Positions 42,766 through 52,867 are shown, counted from the stretch's first letter. The stretch is DNA of 64,000 nt from G963664585 sp963664585 (GCA_963664585.2 CAXXEO010000008.1:124001-188000); one strand, 5' to 3'. Notes: generated from the letters alone by a model not told the origin. Numbers and translations: made by a program.

Positions 42766-43803
42766 ATGACAAGTACGATTACGACGGGCGCGATAGCCCT
42801 TTTAGTGTTCGGATCCATTATTTTTTTCCACGAGCTGGGACATTTTCTTGCTGCCAGATGGGCGGGAGTACGCGTAAATGACTTTTCCTTCGGTATGGGG
42901 CCTGCAATTCTAAAAAAGAAGGTCGGCGACACTTTGTACGCGATCAGGTTGTTTCCTATAGGCGGATATGTGGCAATGGAAGGTGAGGATGAGGAAAGCC
43001 ATGACGGTATGGCCTTCTGCAACAAAAGCCCCTTCAAAAGATTCGTGATTATTGCGGCTGGGGCGACCGTCAATCTTTTAATGGGATATATCGTACTTGC
43101 TATTCTCGTGTCGTCAATGTCCATGATTGGAACAACCACCGTGGCCAGCTTTGATGAAAATGCAGTCAGCAGTGAAATTCTAATGCCAAAAGATAAAATT
43201 ATTAAAATTAATGGCAGCAAAATTCATATTGCAAGTGATATTACCTATCAGTTTGTCAAGGACAGAGACGGGATTATGGAGTTTACGGTTCTTCGTGACG
43301 GCACCGAAATCACCCTTCCTTCGATACAGTTCAAAATGGTTGAGGTTGAGAAAGGGGTAAGCATGATTTCCATGGACTTTAAGGTCTATGGAAAAAAGGT
43401 GACTCCGGCCGATGTTTTTGGATACTCATGGGGCTGGGGAATTTCGCTGATCAAGCAGATATGGGGAAACGTGATTGACCTTGCCACCGGGCGATATACC
43501 ATCAACCAGCTTTCCGGACCGGTAGGCGTGGCGTCTGCGATTGGCGAGGCAAGCTCGATGGGAATGAGCACTCTGCTGATGATGGTGGCATTTCTGACGA
43601 TTAATATCGGGATTCTCAATTTGCTTCCGCTTCCCATGCTGGATGGAGGCAAACTGCTTCTGCTTCTGATTGAAGCCATCACCGGTTGGCGGCTGAGCCA
43701 AAAGGTCGAGGGTGCCATCAACACGGTGGGGATGTTGATGCTTTTCGGGTTAATGATTTTTGTAACCTATAACGACGTTGCAAAACTACTTTGGAGAAAA
43801 TGA
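42766..43803 (+). CDS. rseP: Site-2 intramembrane metalloprotease RseP/RasP
   Basis: 345 residues. Zinc site HELGH in the first helix (about 21-25), a PDZ domain (about 110-190), and the C-terminal NLLPLPMLDGG motif giving the third metal ligand. It cleaves anti-sigma factors and signal-peptide remnants in the membrane. ATG 42766 is preferred (GGCGGGG upstream) over ATG 42751, which has no RBS. It overlaps ispG at ATGATG. Confidence 0.95.
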   Translation: MTSTITTGAIALLVFGSIIFFHELGHFLAARWAGVRVNDFSFGMGPAILKKKVGDTLYAIRLFPIGGYVAMEGEDEESHDGMAFCNKSPFKRFVIIAAGATVNLLMGYIVLAILVSSMSMIGTTTVASFDENAVSSEILMPKDKIIKINGSKIHIASDITYQFVKDRDGIMEFTVLRDGTEITLPSIQFKMVEVEKGVSMISMDFKVYGKKVTPADVFGYSWGWGISLIKQIWGNVIDLATGRYTINQLSGPVGVASAIGEASSMGMSTLLMMVAFLTINIGILNLLPLPMLDGGKLLLLLIEAITGWRLSQKVEGAINTVGMLMLFGLMIFVTYNDVAKLLWRK

Positions 43804-44852
43804 TGGACAGAAAAAATACGAGAATCATTACAGTGGGCGGTATCGCTATCGGTGGAGGAAATCCGATTGTGATCCAATCCATGCTGAATACCCCTTCGGG
43901 GGATATACTGGCGGGTGTTGCGCAGACTAGCGCACTAAAGGAGGCCGGATGCCGGATTGTGCGTCTGGCTATCCCGGATATGGGGGCTATCCCGGTCATT
44001 GCCGGGATCAAGAGTGAAGTGCAAATTCCACTTGTCGCCGATATTCACTTCGACTACCGTCTGGCATTGGCAGCGGTGGAGGCGGGCGTGGACAAGATTA
44101 GGATTAACCCCGGTAATATTGGCGACAGCGATCGCGTCAAAAAGGTTGCCGATGCCTGCCGCCTGGCGGGGGTACCCATCCGGATTGGCGTCAATGCCGG
44201 CTCTCTGGAAAAGGAGATCCTGGCGAAACACGGCCATCCCACAGCCACGGGGATGGTGGACAGCGCCCTTTTCCATATCGGACTTTTGGAGCGGTTTGAT
44301 TTTGAGAATATCATAGTATCCCTCAAGAGTTCAGATGTGAAGATGACAATGGATGCTTATCGCCTTGCTTCCGAGAGTTTTGATTACCCCCTTCATCTGG
44401 GTGTGACTGAAGCGGGAACCGAACGCATGGGCCTGATTAAGTCGTCTATCGGAATAGGGTCGCTTTTGGCTGATGGTATCGGTGATACCATCAGAGTCAC
44501 GCTGACCGCTGATCCTGTAGCGGAGATTGCGGCTGCAAGGGACATCCTGAAGGCGGTGGGGATGCCTGGCTTTGGTCCGGTGGTCATCTCCTGTCCTACC
44601 TGCGGGCGCACAAAAATTGATGTGATCGGGCTCGCACACGAGGTTGAAAAACGCCTTGAGGGCTGTAAAAAGGATATCAAGGTAGCCGTAATGGGCTGTG
44701 CGGTAAACGGTCCGGGTGAAGCGCGCGAAGCGGATATAGGCATTGCCGGAGGAGACGGAAAAGGTCTTCTGTTCAAAAAGGGAGTCATCGTCTCAAGTCT
44801 CCCCGAAAAAGAGCTCCTTGAGGCGCTCATGAAAAATATCGAAGAATTGTAA
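43803..44852 (+). CDS. ispG: 4-hydroxy-3-methylbut-2-enyl diphosphate synthase
   Basis: 349 residues. Fe-S enzyme of the MEP pathway forming HMBPP. Cys ligands in SCPTCGR and GCAVNGPGEA near the C-terminus; N-terminal TIM-barrel motifs NPIVIQSMLNT and VADIHFDYRLAL. Start ATG 43803 (GGAG 6-7 nt upstream); 43800 is an alternative. Here ispG takes the place occupied by proS between rseP and polC in Bacillus. With dxr and ispH in this window, three MEP enzymes are covered. Confidence 0.96.
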   Translation: MDRKNTRIITVGGIAIGGGNPIVIQSMLNTPSGDILAGVAQTSALKEAGCRIVRLAIPDMGAIPVIAGIKSEVQIPLVADIHFDYRLALAAVEAGVDKIRINPGNIGDSDRVKKVADACRLAGVPIRIGVNAGSLEKEILAKHGHPTATGMVDSALFHIGLLERFDFENIIVSLKSSDVKMTMDAYRLASESFDYPLHLGVTEAGTERMGLIKSSIGIGSLLADGIGDTIRVTLTADPVAEIAAARDILKAVGMPGFGPVVISCPTCGRTKIDVIGLAHEVEKRLEGCKKDIKVAVMGCAVNGPGEAREADIGIAGGDGKGLLFKKGVIVSSLPEKELLEALMKNIEEL

Positions 44853-44866
44853 GGCGTTCATTATAT

Positions 44867-44895
44867 TTTCTTTTCCCGCCGCAGGTGAGAAAAAA
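44867..44895. repeat. Short GC-core palindrome between ispG and polC
   Basis: TTTTCTTTTCCCGCC-GCA-GGTGAGAAAAAAA. Member of the dispersed family; inside the 73-bp ispG-polC gap. Confidence 0.5.
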
Positions 44896-44925
44896 ATTCA
44901 TAATAGAGAATAAAGTGGTGAAATT

Positions 44926-47900
44926 TTGCGGAGTTTTTTTGAGCTTTTCGGAAAGTACATATCAGAACTTAAAAAAGAGGACTGTCCCTTTGACAAGCTC
45001 CCCAAGGTTGAGGTAGACAGAGAGGGTAGAAAGATCAGGGTTGAAGCAACGGCTCACAGGCTTGTAGCCAAAGAAACGATATCCTCACTGGAAAAACGCC
45101 TGACGCAGGCCATGGGTCTGGCAGGCTTTTTTATCATGCCAAGATATGAAAGCGGACTATTTTCAGCTGAGTATCTGCCACAGCTTATTTCAATGCTGAG
45201 AAATCAGGGCGTGGCAGTCAATGGCTTTCTAGACGGAGCCGAGGCAAGCTTTTCGGAATGTGTACTGACCATTAAGCTCATCAACGGTGGCTATGACAAC
45301 CTGATGCGTCTTGATTGTCCGGGTAAGATTGCGAGGATGGTGCAGGAAGAGTTTAGCCTTTCGATCACAGTGGCCTTTACGGGTATTTTGGATGTCGCCG
45401 TCGGTAACGCAGCGCTTGACCAGATTATGGCGGAGGCTGAGAAACCTATTGTCGCTGCCCCCAGTGCCAAACGCAGCGCAGGTGCTGCTTCTTTTGACAT
45501 TCAGGGTCTCCCATTTGTGCCGGATACAGTCAAGGTCGTGATGGGACGGCCAATCAAAACATATCCAGAACCGATTTCCCAAATGGAGATGACCTCGGGT
45601 TCAATGGTGATTTGGGGGGATATTTTCAAGCGAGATCGGCGGGATACCCGAGATGGCACCAAGAGCATCTTCACCATTATGCTGACTGATTATACGGGCT
45701 CTGTGACCGCAAAGGCGATTGTAGACAAGGACAAAGCCGACGCGGTGGCCGGTCTGGAAGAGGGAACCACGGTGCTCATGCGCGGTGATGTGGGCTTTGA
45801 TCGGTATGACAACGAGCTAGTGATCAGACCTGTGGATATTTCCACCGTACAGAAGGTGAAGCGTACCGATGACGCGCCTCTAAAACGTGTTGAACTTCAT
45901 TTACATACAAACATGTCCTCGATGGATGCTACATCCACCGCTACACAGGCGGTTGAACTTGCTGCTCAGTTTGGGCATAAGGCTGTGGCGATTACAGATC
46001 ACGGCGTTGTGCAGGCTTTCCCCGAAGCTATGAATGCAGCAGAGAAGGCGCGAAAGAAGATCCCCGACTTCAAGATCCTGTACGGCGTGGAGGGCTATCT
46101 GGTCAACGATATGCTAGCTGCCGTTACGGGGAACAGCCGGATGTCGCTGGGTGGCGAATATATTGTATTTGACCTTGAAACGACAGGACTTTCTGCCGCC
46201 ACCGAATCCATTACAGAGATTGGTGCGGTACGCCTCGTGAACGGTGAGATTACCGAGCAATTTTCGACATTTGTCAACCCACAGCGCTCCATCCCTTATG
46301 AAATCACAAAGCTGACGGGGATAACAGACGAGATGGTAGAAAGTGCCCCCGAAGAAGCGGATGCGCTTGAAGCTTTCTACCGTTTTTGTGGTGCAGATGA
46401 TGCGGTCCTTGTCGCCCATAACGCCGAATTTGACGCAAGTTTTTTAAAAGCGGCCGCCAAAAGATCTGACAAGCCATTTCGCTTTACATATGTGGACACA
46501 CTGGTTATGGCGCGTTCTCTTTACAAAGGGCTGAAATCTTATAAGCTTGCCAAAGTGGCTGAACATTTGAGTATACCGCCGTTTAACGGACATCGTGCAG
46601 GAGACGATGCCGGCGCATTGGCACTGATATTTGCAAAAATGCTTGCAGAACTCCGTGGTGAACAGCCGGAAGCCGACATTTCACAACTCAATAGCATGCT
46701 CGTTGCGGGAGATGTAAAAAAGCTGCCGAGTTATCATGTTATTCTTCTTGCCAAAGACAGACTGGGGCTTAAAAATCTCTATAAACTCATTTCTAAATCA
46801 CATATAGACCATTTTTATAAGCACCCCCGTATTCTGAAAAGCGAACTGATTGAACACAGGGAAGGCCTTATCGTTGGCAGCGCCTGTGAGGCGGGTGAGC
46901 TTTTCGCCGCTGTTCTGGAGGGCAAGCAGTGGAATGATCTTTGTGATATCGCCCGTTTTTATGATTATCTTGAGGTACAGCCGGTCGGAAATAACCGTTT
47001 TCTACTGAGAAACGGGAAAATTGCGTCCGAGGATGGCCTTCGTGAGCTGAACAAAACTATCGTTCGCTTGGGGGACAAGCTTCATATCCCGGTGGCTGCT
47101 ACCTGCGATGTCCATTTTCTCAATGCCGAGGATGAGGTGTTTCGCCGGATATTGATGGACGGTCTTGGTTTCAGTGACGCGGACGAACAGCCACCGCTCT
47201 ATTTTCGTACTACTGAGGAAATGCTAAAGGAATTTGACTATCTCGGTGAGGAAAAAGCGCAGGAAATAGTGATTGAGAATCCGGGCAAGATTGCGGACAT
47301 GATCGAATACTTTCGTCCCATCCCTGAAGGAACATATCCGCCCTCCATTGAGGGCTCGGACGAGCAGCTTCAAAATATTGCCTGGGCAAAAGCGAAAGAG
47401 ATGTACGGGGACACTGTGCCCGAAATCGTATCCAATCGTCTTGCTCGCGAACTGGACGCCATAATTAAGAATGGCTTTTCTGTGATGTACATGACCGCTC
47501 AAAAGCTGATTGCCCATTCCGAGGCCGCCGGTTATCTTGTTGGCTCGCGTGGCTCGGTTGGTTCTTCTTTTGTTGCCACCATGTCGGGTATCTCCGAGGT
47601 CAACCCCCTGCCACCTCACTATGTATGCCCAAACTGTAAAAACTCAGAATTTTTTGACGATGGTTCTGTTGGCTCGGGGTTTGATCTGCCAGAAAAGAAT
47701 TGTCCCAACTGTGGGGCTTCTTATATCAGAGACGGACACGACATCCCCTTTGAGACCTTTCTTGGTTTCAAAGGCGAAAAACAGCCTGATATTGACCTCA
47801 ACTTCTCAGGTGAATTTCAATCCTTCGCACATAAGTATACAGAGGAGCTTTTCGGCGCCTCGCAGGTTTTCAAGGCAGGAACCATCTCCACCGTCGCGGA

Positions 47901-49221
47901 CAAGACCGCTTATGGCTTCGTCAAAAAGTATCTTGAATCCCGCGGCAAGGTGGTGACAAAGGCTGAGGAGGCACGTTTGGTGACGGGCTGTACAGGGGTG
48001 AAGCGTACCACTGGCCAGCATCCGGGCGGGATGATTGTCGTCCCCCAGGGGATGGAAATTTACGATTTTACCCCCGTGCAGTATCCCGCGGATAATTCGG
48101 ATTCCACTATGGTGACCACCCATTTGGACTTCCATGCCCTCCACGACACGATCTTAAAGCTCGATATCCTCGGTCATGATGTGCCTACCATGTATCGATA
48201 CATTGGTGATATGACCGGGGTGCAGGCGAGAGATGTGCCTACCAGTGATCCAAAGGTTATCAGCCTTTTTACTTCCACTGAAGCCTTGGGCGTATCCCCC
48301 CGGGACATCGAAAGTAATACAGGAAGTCTTGCACTGCCGGAGATGGGGACAAGCTTTGTCCGCCAGATGCTTGAGGATTCAAGCCCCCAGTGTTTCTCTG
48401 ACCTTTTACAGATTTCGGGGTTGTCCCACGGTACAGATGTTTGGCTTAACAACGCCCAGACACTCATCAAAAATGGTACCTGTTCGATTTCTGATGTCAT
48501 CGGAACTCGCGACAGCATTATGACCTATCTTCTTCATAAGGGGCTGGACGCCGGACTCGCTTTTAAGATCATGGAGATTACCCGAAAGGGAAAAGCGAAG
48601 GACCAACTTACCGAAGACATGGTGAAAACCATGCTGGACCACGATGTGCCCCTGTGGTATGTGGAAAGCTGCAAAAAAATCAAGTATATGTTCCCCAAGG
48701 CACACGCCGCCGCCTATGTTATTGCGGCCATCCGTCTTGGCTGGTATAAAATCAATTACCCTCTGGAGTTTTACGCCACATTTTTTACGGTTCGAAACGG
48801 CGATTTTGACGCCGAGGCGGCAGTTATGGGAAGAGCCCTTGTCAAAAATAAGATGGAAATCCTGAAGAAGCTTGGCAATGACCGCTCGGCAAAAGAAGAC
48901 GAACAATTTTTTATCCTTCAGATTATCAATGAGATGCTCGCCAGAGGCTTTCAGTTCTTGCCAGTTGACCTTTTTAAATCCCATGCCACACAGTATCAAT
49001 GTGAGGATGGACGCATCCGTTTGCCGTTTATTTCTTTGAAGGGCCTTGGCGGGACAGCGGCCGCCGGGCTTTACCAAGCGGCAAAGGAAGGCGGCTTTCT
49101 CTCGATTGACGAACTGACAACGAGGGCGCAGGTATCAAAAACAGTGATTGAAACCTTACGGGCGGCGGGCGCGCTGGGGGGCCTTCCGGAAAGCAGTCAA
49201 ACAACACTTTTCTCCTTTTAG
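44926..49221 (+). CDS. polC: DNA polymerase III PolC-type alpha subunit
   Basis: 1431 residues, full length for Gram-positive PolC. Order: N-terminal domain; OB-fold (about 195-305); PHP domain (LHLHTNMSSMDA, about 323) split by a DnaQ-type proofreading exonuclease (YIVFDLETTGLS, about 408; VAHNAEFDASFL); then palm and fingers with the zinc module CPNCKN...CPNCGASY (about 903-930), DIDLNFSGEF active-site acid residues, and the C-terminal HhH region. TTG start with GGTGA upstream. Main replicative polymerase. Confidence 0.98.
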   Translation: MRSFFELFGKYISELKKEDCPFDKLPKVEVDREGRKIRVEATAHRLVAKETISSLEKRLTQAMGLAGFFIMPRYESGLFSAEYLPQLISMLRNQGVAVNGFLDGAEASFSECVLTIKLINGGYDNLMRLDCPGKIARMVQEEFSLSITVAFTGILDVAVGNAALDQIMAEAEKPIVAAPSAKRSAGAASFDIQGLPFVPDTVKVVMGRPIKTYPEPISQMEMTSGSMVIWGDIFKRDRRDTRDGTKSIFTIMLTDYTGSVTAKAIVDKDKADAVAGLEEGTTVLMRGDVGFDRYDNELVIRPVDISTVQKVKRTDDAPLKRVELHLHTNMSSMDATSTATQAVELAAQFGHKAVAITDHGVVQAFPEAMNAAEKARKKIPDFKILYGVEGYLVNDMLAAVTGNSRMSLGGEYIVFDLETTGLSAATESITEIGAVRLVNGEITEQFSTFVNPQRSIPYEITKLTGITDEMVESAPEEADALEAFYRFCGADDAVLVAHNAEFDASFLKAAAKRSDKPFRFTYVDTLVMARSLYKGLKSYKLAKVAEHLSIPPFNGHRAGDDAGALALIFAKMLAELRGEQPEADISQLNSMLVAGDVKKLPSYHVILLAKDRLGLKNLYKLISKSHIDHFYKHPRILKSELIEHREGLIVGSACEAGELFAAVLEGKQWNDLCDIARFYDYLEVQPVGNNRFLLRNGKIASEDGLRELNKTIVRLGDKLHIPVAATCDVHFLNAEDEVFRRILMDGLGFSDADEQPPLYFRTTEEMLKEFDYLGEEKAQEIVIENPGKIADMIEYFRPIPEGTYPPSIEGSDEQLQNIAWAKAKEMYGDTVPEIVSNRLARELDAIIKNGFSVMYMTAQKLIAHSEAAGYLVGSRGSVGSSFVATMSGISEVNPLPPHYVCPNCKNSEFFDDGSVGSGFDLPEKNCPNCGASYIRDGHDIPFETFLGFKGEKQPDIDLNFSGEFQSFAHKYTEELFGASQVFKAGTISTVADKTAYGFVKKYLESRGKVVTKAEEARLVTGCTGVKRTTGQHPGGMIVVPQGMEIYDFTPVQYPADNSDSTMVTTHLDFHALHDTILKLDILGHDVPTMYRYIGDMTGVQARDVPTSDPKVISLFTSTEALGVSPRDIESNTGSLALPEMGTSFVRQMLEDSSPQCFSDLLQISGLSHGTDVWLNNAQTLIKNGTCSISDVIGTRDSIMTYLLHKGLDAGLAFKIMEITRKGKAKDQLTEDMVKTMLDHDVPLWYVESCKKIKYMFPKAHAAAYVIAAIRLGWYKINYPLEFYATFFTVRNGDFDAEAAVMGRALVKNKMEILKKLGNDRSAKEDEQFFILQIINEMLARGFQFLPVDLFKSHATQYQCEDGRIRLPFISLKGLGGTAAAGLYQAAKEGGFLSIDELTTRAQVSKTVIETLRAAGALGGLPESSQTTLFSF

Positions 49222-49415
49222 ATTTGGGCATCAAGAGGTCTTGGTGTGACTTAAAACGCCGAATTGAAAGTTCGATTTTCACAACGCGGCAACGTTGTAC
49301 GAATTTTCTCGGTCGACATTGTGTGAATAGAGTTTCACGATGATTCAGGCTCCTGGCTGCAGCGGGGGCCTGAAGTTTAATAGTGCCGACTTAAATGAAT
49401 CGCATGTTGGGACGT

Positions 49416-49520
49416 TATAGCCAATTAACTTAAAAACTGGCTATATATAAAACGTCATTTTCTTCCCCCGCCTTCGGCGGGGAAGAAATCACAAGCTTGT
49501 TTTCAAATTAATTAACTATT
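49416..49520. repeat. MITE-like repeat, copy 6
   Basis: Complete copy, TATAGCCAATTAACTT ... AATTAACTATT, close to consensus. Lies in the 517-bp gap between polC and hisZ. Confidence 0.9.
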
Positions 49521-49565
49521 AATAACTTCACTGAAAAATAAATTTCATATCCACTTACATGGTTA

Positions 49566-49611
49566 ATTATATCCTATCCCCCATTTGAGGTGGGAGATAG
49601 GATATAATTAA
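49566..49611. repeat. Large palindrome with GC core upstream of hisZ
   Basis: Inverted repeat (full span 49561-49616) with arms GGTTAATTATATCCTATC...CCCCA and its complement, about 23 bp with one mismatch, around TTTGAGGT. The core CCCCA-TTTGAG-GTGGG matches the short-palindrome family, but with unusually long arms. Confidence 0.7.
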
Positions 49612-49665
49612 CCAAATATTTATAAAAAACCAGAGCAATAATAAACAATAAAGGCCTTTTTGTGG

Positions 49666-49713
49666 TTGACGAAATCGCTTTAGCGTGCTAATATGGTAGC
49701 AAGCTAAAGCGAT
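49666..49713 (+). promoter_or_regulatory. his operon promoter with overlapping dyad operators
   Basis: TTGACG-N17-TAATAT (49666-49694). Overlapping the spacer and -10 is TTAGC-GT-GCTAA (49680-49691), followed by TAGC-AA-GCTA (49697-49706). Together they form an 11-bp inverted repeat ATCGCTTTAGC / GCTAAAGCGAT. This suggests repression by a dimeric factor, possibly a TrpR-like YerC/HisR protein; the factor is inferred. Confidence 0.65.
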
Positions 49714-49738
49714 GAACGAAGTTGAAGGATGAGATAGG

Positions 49739-51004
49739 ATGAAACTTTTGGATAAAATTACACCAATTGGTACCCGTGACCGAGTTTTTGATGAATGCCG
49801 GTCAAGAGAGGCTGTTGCTGCCCGTCTGAGAGCACTGTATGAATCACGCGGTTTTGGCGAGGTTATTACGCCCGCCCTCGAGTTTTATGATGTGTTTGCC
49901 ATACGGGGCGGATATTTTTCGCAGGAGAGTATGTATAAGCTGGTGGACTCTTCAGGGCGGCTTTTGGCTCTTCGTCCGGATTGTACTGTTCCGATCGCCC
50001 GACTGATGGCCACAAGACTCAAGGATTTGCGCCCCCCGGTCAGGCTGTATTACCATCAGAACATCTATCGGGTCTCGAAGAATTTGGGCGAACGCATGGA
50101 TGAAATCAACCAGATGGGTCTTGAGTTGATCGGGGCCGGATCCCCTGCTTCGGATCTTGAGACGATCGCTCTTGCCGCCTCCAGTCTGAAAGCATGTGGA
50201 ATCGAGGAATTTCATATCGAGATCTGCCATATCGGATATTTTAAGGCTCTGATCCGCAGCCTTGGGGCGGATGACGCCACAGGCGAGCATATTCGCGAGC
50301 TGGTGGAACGCAAAAACTTTCCCGCACTTGTGGATTTGCTAGATGGTTTTCCACAAACAGATGCGGTGCTTGCACTTCGCAGTCTGCCCGCTCTTTTCGG
50401 TTCTGAAGAAGTCATTGCCCGGGCTAGGACACTTTTCGAGGATCAAGAAGCCTCAGCGGCGCTGGATTATCTCGGATTTTTGTATGCCGGGCTTCAAAAG
50501 CTCGGTCTGCAAAAACATATCATGCTTGATTTGGGAATCGTCGGCGAAGCGGATTATTATACCGGCATGATCTTTCATGGCTATCTTCCGGGAACGGGTG
50601 AAACCGTTCTATCGGGTGGCCGATATGACGGGTTGATGGGACTTTTCGGCAATGATCTGCCCTCGACTGGTTTTGGCATTAATATGAACCTTTTGTGTGC
50701 TCATTTCGCTGACCTGTTTACCATCCCTAAACGCAATAAAACCCTTGTGTTTGCTCAAGATGGCGATACAGCCTCGGCCATTCGGTATATCGAAGAAAAT
50801 CAGCGTGAGGGATACGTGATGGAGCTTTCCCTAGATCCTACTGAGGAAGAAACCCTTGCCTACGCTAAAAGAAGGGGATTCGGAAGGGTGATTTCGCTGA
50901 CAGCTGGGATTCCTGCCCGGAAAGTGAGGAACAAAATTGATGAGACCGATTCGAATTGCCCTTACCAAGGGCAGAATAGAGAAAGAAGCCATAGCCCTTT
51001 TTGA
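49739..51004 (+). CDS. hisZ: ATP phosphoribosyltransferase regulatory subunit HisZ
   Basis: 421 residues, a HisRS-like protein without tRNA-synthetase function, which pairs with short-form HisG. Class II synthetase-like motifs: TPALEFYDVF, LRPDCTVPIARL, GIVGEADYYTGMIF, LSGGRYDGLM. RBS-like AAGGATGAGATAGG before the ATG. The last ~20 codons run 65 bp into hisG and look non-conserved, so the C-terminus may be extended by an indel. Confidence 0.94.
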   Translation: MKLLDKITPIGTRDRVFDECRSREAVAARLRALYESRGFGEVITPALEFYDVFAIRGGYFSQESMYKLVDSSGRLLALRPDCTVPIARLMATRLKDLRPPVRLYYHQNIYRVSKNLGERMDEINQMGLELIGAGSPASDLETIALAASSLKACGIEEFHIEICHIGYFKALIRSLGADDATGEHIRELVERKNFPALVDLLDGFPQTDAVLALRSLPALFGSEEVIARARTLFEDQEASAALDYLGFLYAGLQKLGLQKHIMLDLGIVGEADYYTGMIFHGYLPGTGETVLSGGRYDGLMGLFGNDLPSTGFGINMNLLCAHFADLFTIPKRNKTLVFAQDGDTASAIRYIEENQREGYVMELSLDPTEEETLAYAKRRGFGRVISLTAGIPARKVRNKIDETDSNCPYQGQNRERSHSPF

Positions 51005-51584
51005 AAAGTCGGGATACGACTGTTCCGCGCTAAGAGACATGGGGCGAAAGCTTGTGGCTACGATTGACGCCGGACGCATTGAGGTGGTATTTGCCAAAGC
51101 GGCTGATGTGATCACTTATACGGAATCCGGTGTCTGTGATATTGGCATTGTGGGTAAGGATACGATCATGGAAATGGGCGGCTCATTTTACGAGATGTCC
51201 GATCTCGGCTTTGGAATTTGCCGATTCGCACTGGCGGCACCCGTTGGAGCGGATTTTTACGCCGGATACTCGGCGCGGCGCATCGCGACAAAATATCCCA
51301 AAGTGGCCGCTGAATTCTTCGGCCGCAAGCAGATGGATGTTAAAATAATAAAAATTGAGGGTTCGGTCGAGCTTTCGCCGATACTTGGATTGGCTGACGC
51401 GATCGTTGATATCGTGCAGACTGGCGTCACATTAAAAGAAAACGGACTTGAAGTTGTCGAGGAGATCGCGCCGGTTTCAGCGCGCCTGATTGTCAACATC
51501 GCAAGCTTAAAGCTTCGCAAAAATGAAATTGAAGAAATCGTAAAACGGATCGAAACAACAAAAGGGGGGACGAGCGGATGGTAA
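50940..51584 (+). CDS. hisG: ATP phosphoribosyltransferase catalytic subunit (short form)
   Basis: 214 residues, HisG-S type lacking the C-terminal regulatory domain, consistent with hisZ upstream. First step of histidine synthesis (ATP + PRPP). IRIALTKGRIEKEA (N-terminus), DIGIVGKDTIME, and the PRPP loop DIVQTGVTLKENGL. It overlaps hisZ by 65 bp and hisD by 7 bp. Confidence 0.97.
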   Translation: MRPIRIALTKGRIEKEAIALFEKSGYDCSALRDMGRKLVATIDAGRIEVVFAKAADVITYTESGVCDIGIVGKDTIMEMGGSFYEMSDLGFGICRFALAAPVGADFYAGYSARRIATKYPKVAAEFFGRKQMDVKIIKIEGSVELSPILGLADAIVDIVQTGVTLKENGLEVVEEIAPVSARLIVNIASLKLRKNEIEEIVKRIETTKGGTSGW

Positions 51585-52867
51585 CAATCGTCAAAGCCAA
51601 CCGAGACAATGAGCTTAAGCTCTTAGCTGCGATCAGACAGAGGGCGGGTGAGGTGGATAAACAGGTCACCCAGTCCGTTTCGGCCATCATAGAGGCAGTA
51701 CGTCAAAATGGCGATAAAGCGGTGAGGGAATATACCCTGAAGTTCGACGGCGGCTGTCCCGAATGCTTTGAGGTAAGCCAAGAGGAAATCAGTGAGGCAC
51801 TTACAAATGCCGATCCTGATTTTGTACAGTCACTTCTAAACGCCCAGGAGAATATTGTCAGCTTTCATAGGCGGCAGGTAACTCAGAGTTTTTTAGACGC
51901 CAAAACGGATGGTGTGATCCTTGGCCAGCGGGTGCGCGGGCTTAAGAGAGTGGGAATTTACGTCCCCGGCGGGACGGCGGCCTATCCCTCTTCGGTGCTT
52001 ATGAATGCCATACCGGCCAAAATAGCCGGTGTGGAAGAGATTATTATGGTGACACCGCCGGTCACGGGTGGCCGTGCCAACCCCGATATCCTTGTCGCGG
52101 CCGCACTGTGTGGCGTAGATAGAATCTTCCTGATGGGGGGCGCACAGGCCATCGCAGCTCTTGCCTATGGTACAGAGACCGTCCCCATGGTAGATAAAAT
52201 CGTTGGACCGGGCAATATTTATGTGGCGACGGCCAAAAGGCTTCTGTATGGACGGGTGGACATCGACATGGTGGCCGGACCCAGCGAGATTCTGATTCTC
52301 GCCGATGAAAGCGCCAATGCACGCTATCTTGCCGCCGACATGCTCAGTCAGGCCGAGCATGACACATTAGCGAGCGCCATGCTGATTGTCACTGACGAAA
52401 AGCTGGCGGAAGAGACCGCTATAGAGCTCCGTTTACAGACAGACCGATTGGGGCGATCGGCCATCATTGAAAAATCCCTCGCAAATTACGGTGCGATTAT
52501 TGTCTGCAAGGACATCGACTATATGATTGAGCTTGCGAACCAAATTGCCCCAGAGCATCTGGAGGTCATGCTTCAGAACCCGATGGGTTATCTTGGAAGA
52601 CTGGACAATGCCGGTTCGATCTTTCTGGGCGACAGTTCCCCTGAGCCGCTGGGAGACTATTTCGCCGGTCCGAACCATGTGCTTCCCACTGGCGGCGCGG
52701 CACGGTTTTTCTCGCCTCTGTCTGTGGACAGCTTTATTAAGCGAACCAGTTTTATCTGTTATTCTGCAGACGCCCTCAGGGCAGCTTCACAGGATATTAT
52801 CAGAATCGCGGAAAAAGAGGGACTTACGGCCCATGCAAATTCAATTAAGGTGAGGCTTACGAAATGA
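51578..52867 (+). CDS. hisD: Histidinol dehydrogenase
   Basis: 429 residues. Oxidises L-histidinol to histidine in two NAD+ steps; zinc enzyme. GIYVPGGTAAYPSSVLMN, VGPGNIYVATAKR, AGPSEILILAD, SQAEHD and GPNHVLPTGGAAR are all present. Starts in the hisG stop (ATGGTAA) and overlaps hisC by 4 bp. Confidence 0.98.
   Translation: MVTIVKANRDNELKLLAAIRQRAGEVDKQVTQSVSAIIEAVRQNGDKAVREYTLKFDGGCPECFEVSQEEISEALTNADPDFVQSLLNAQENIVSFHRRQVTQSFLDAKTDGVILGQRVRGLKRVGIYVPGGTAAYPSSVLMNAIPAKIAGVEEIIMVTPPVTGGRANPDILVAAALCGVDRIFLMGGAQAIAALAYGTETVPMVDKIVGPGNIYVATAKRLLYGRVDIDMVAGPSEILILADESANARYLAADMLSQAEHDTLASAMLIVTDEKLAEETAIELRLQTDRLGRSAIIEKSLANYGAIIVCKDIDYMIELANQIAPEHLEVMLQNPMGYLGRLDNAGSIFLGDSSPEPLGDYFAGPNHVLPTGGAARFFSPLSVDSFIKRTSFICYSADALRAASQDIIRIAEKEGLTAHANSIKVRLTK

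Noticed and set aside
48406..49077. Long antisense ORF (223 codons) opposite polC, and similar long ORFs opposite glmS and rpsA
   Set aside because: They are shadow frames of well-supported genes, with no RBS or family motifs.
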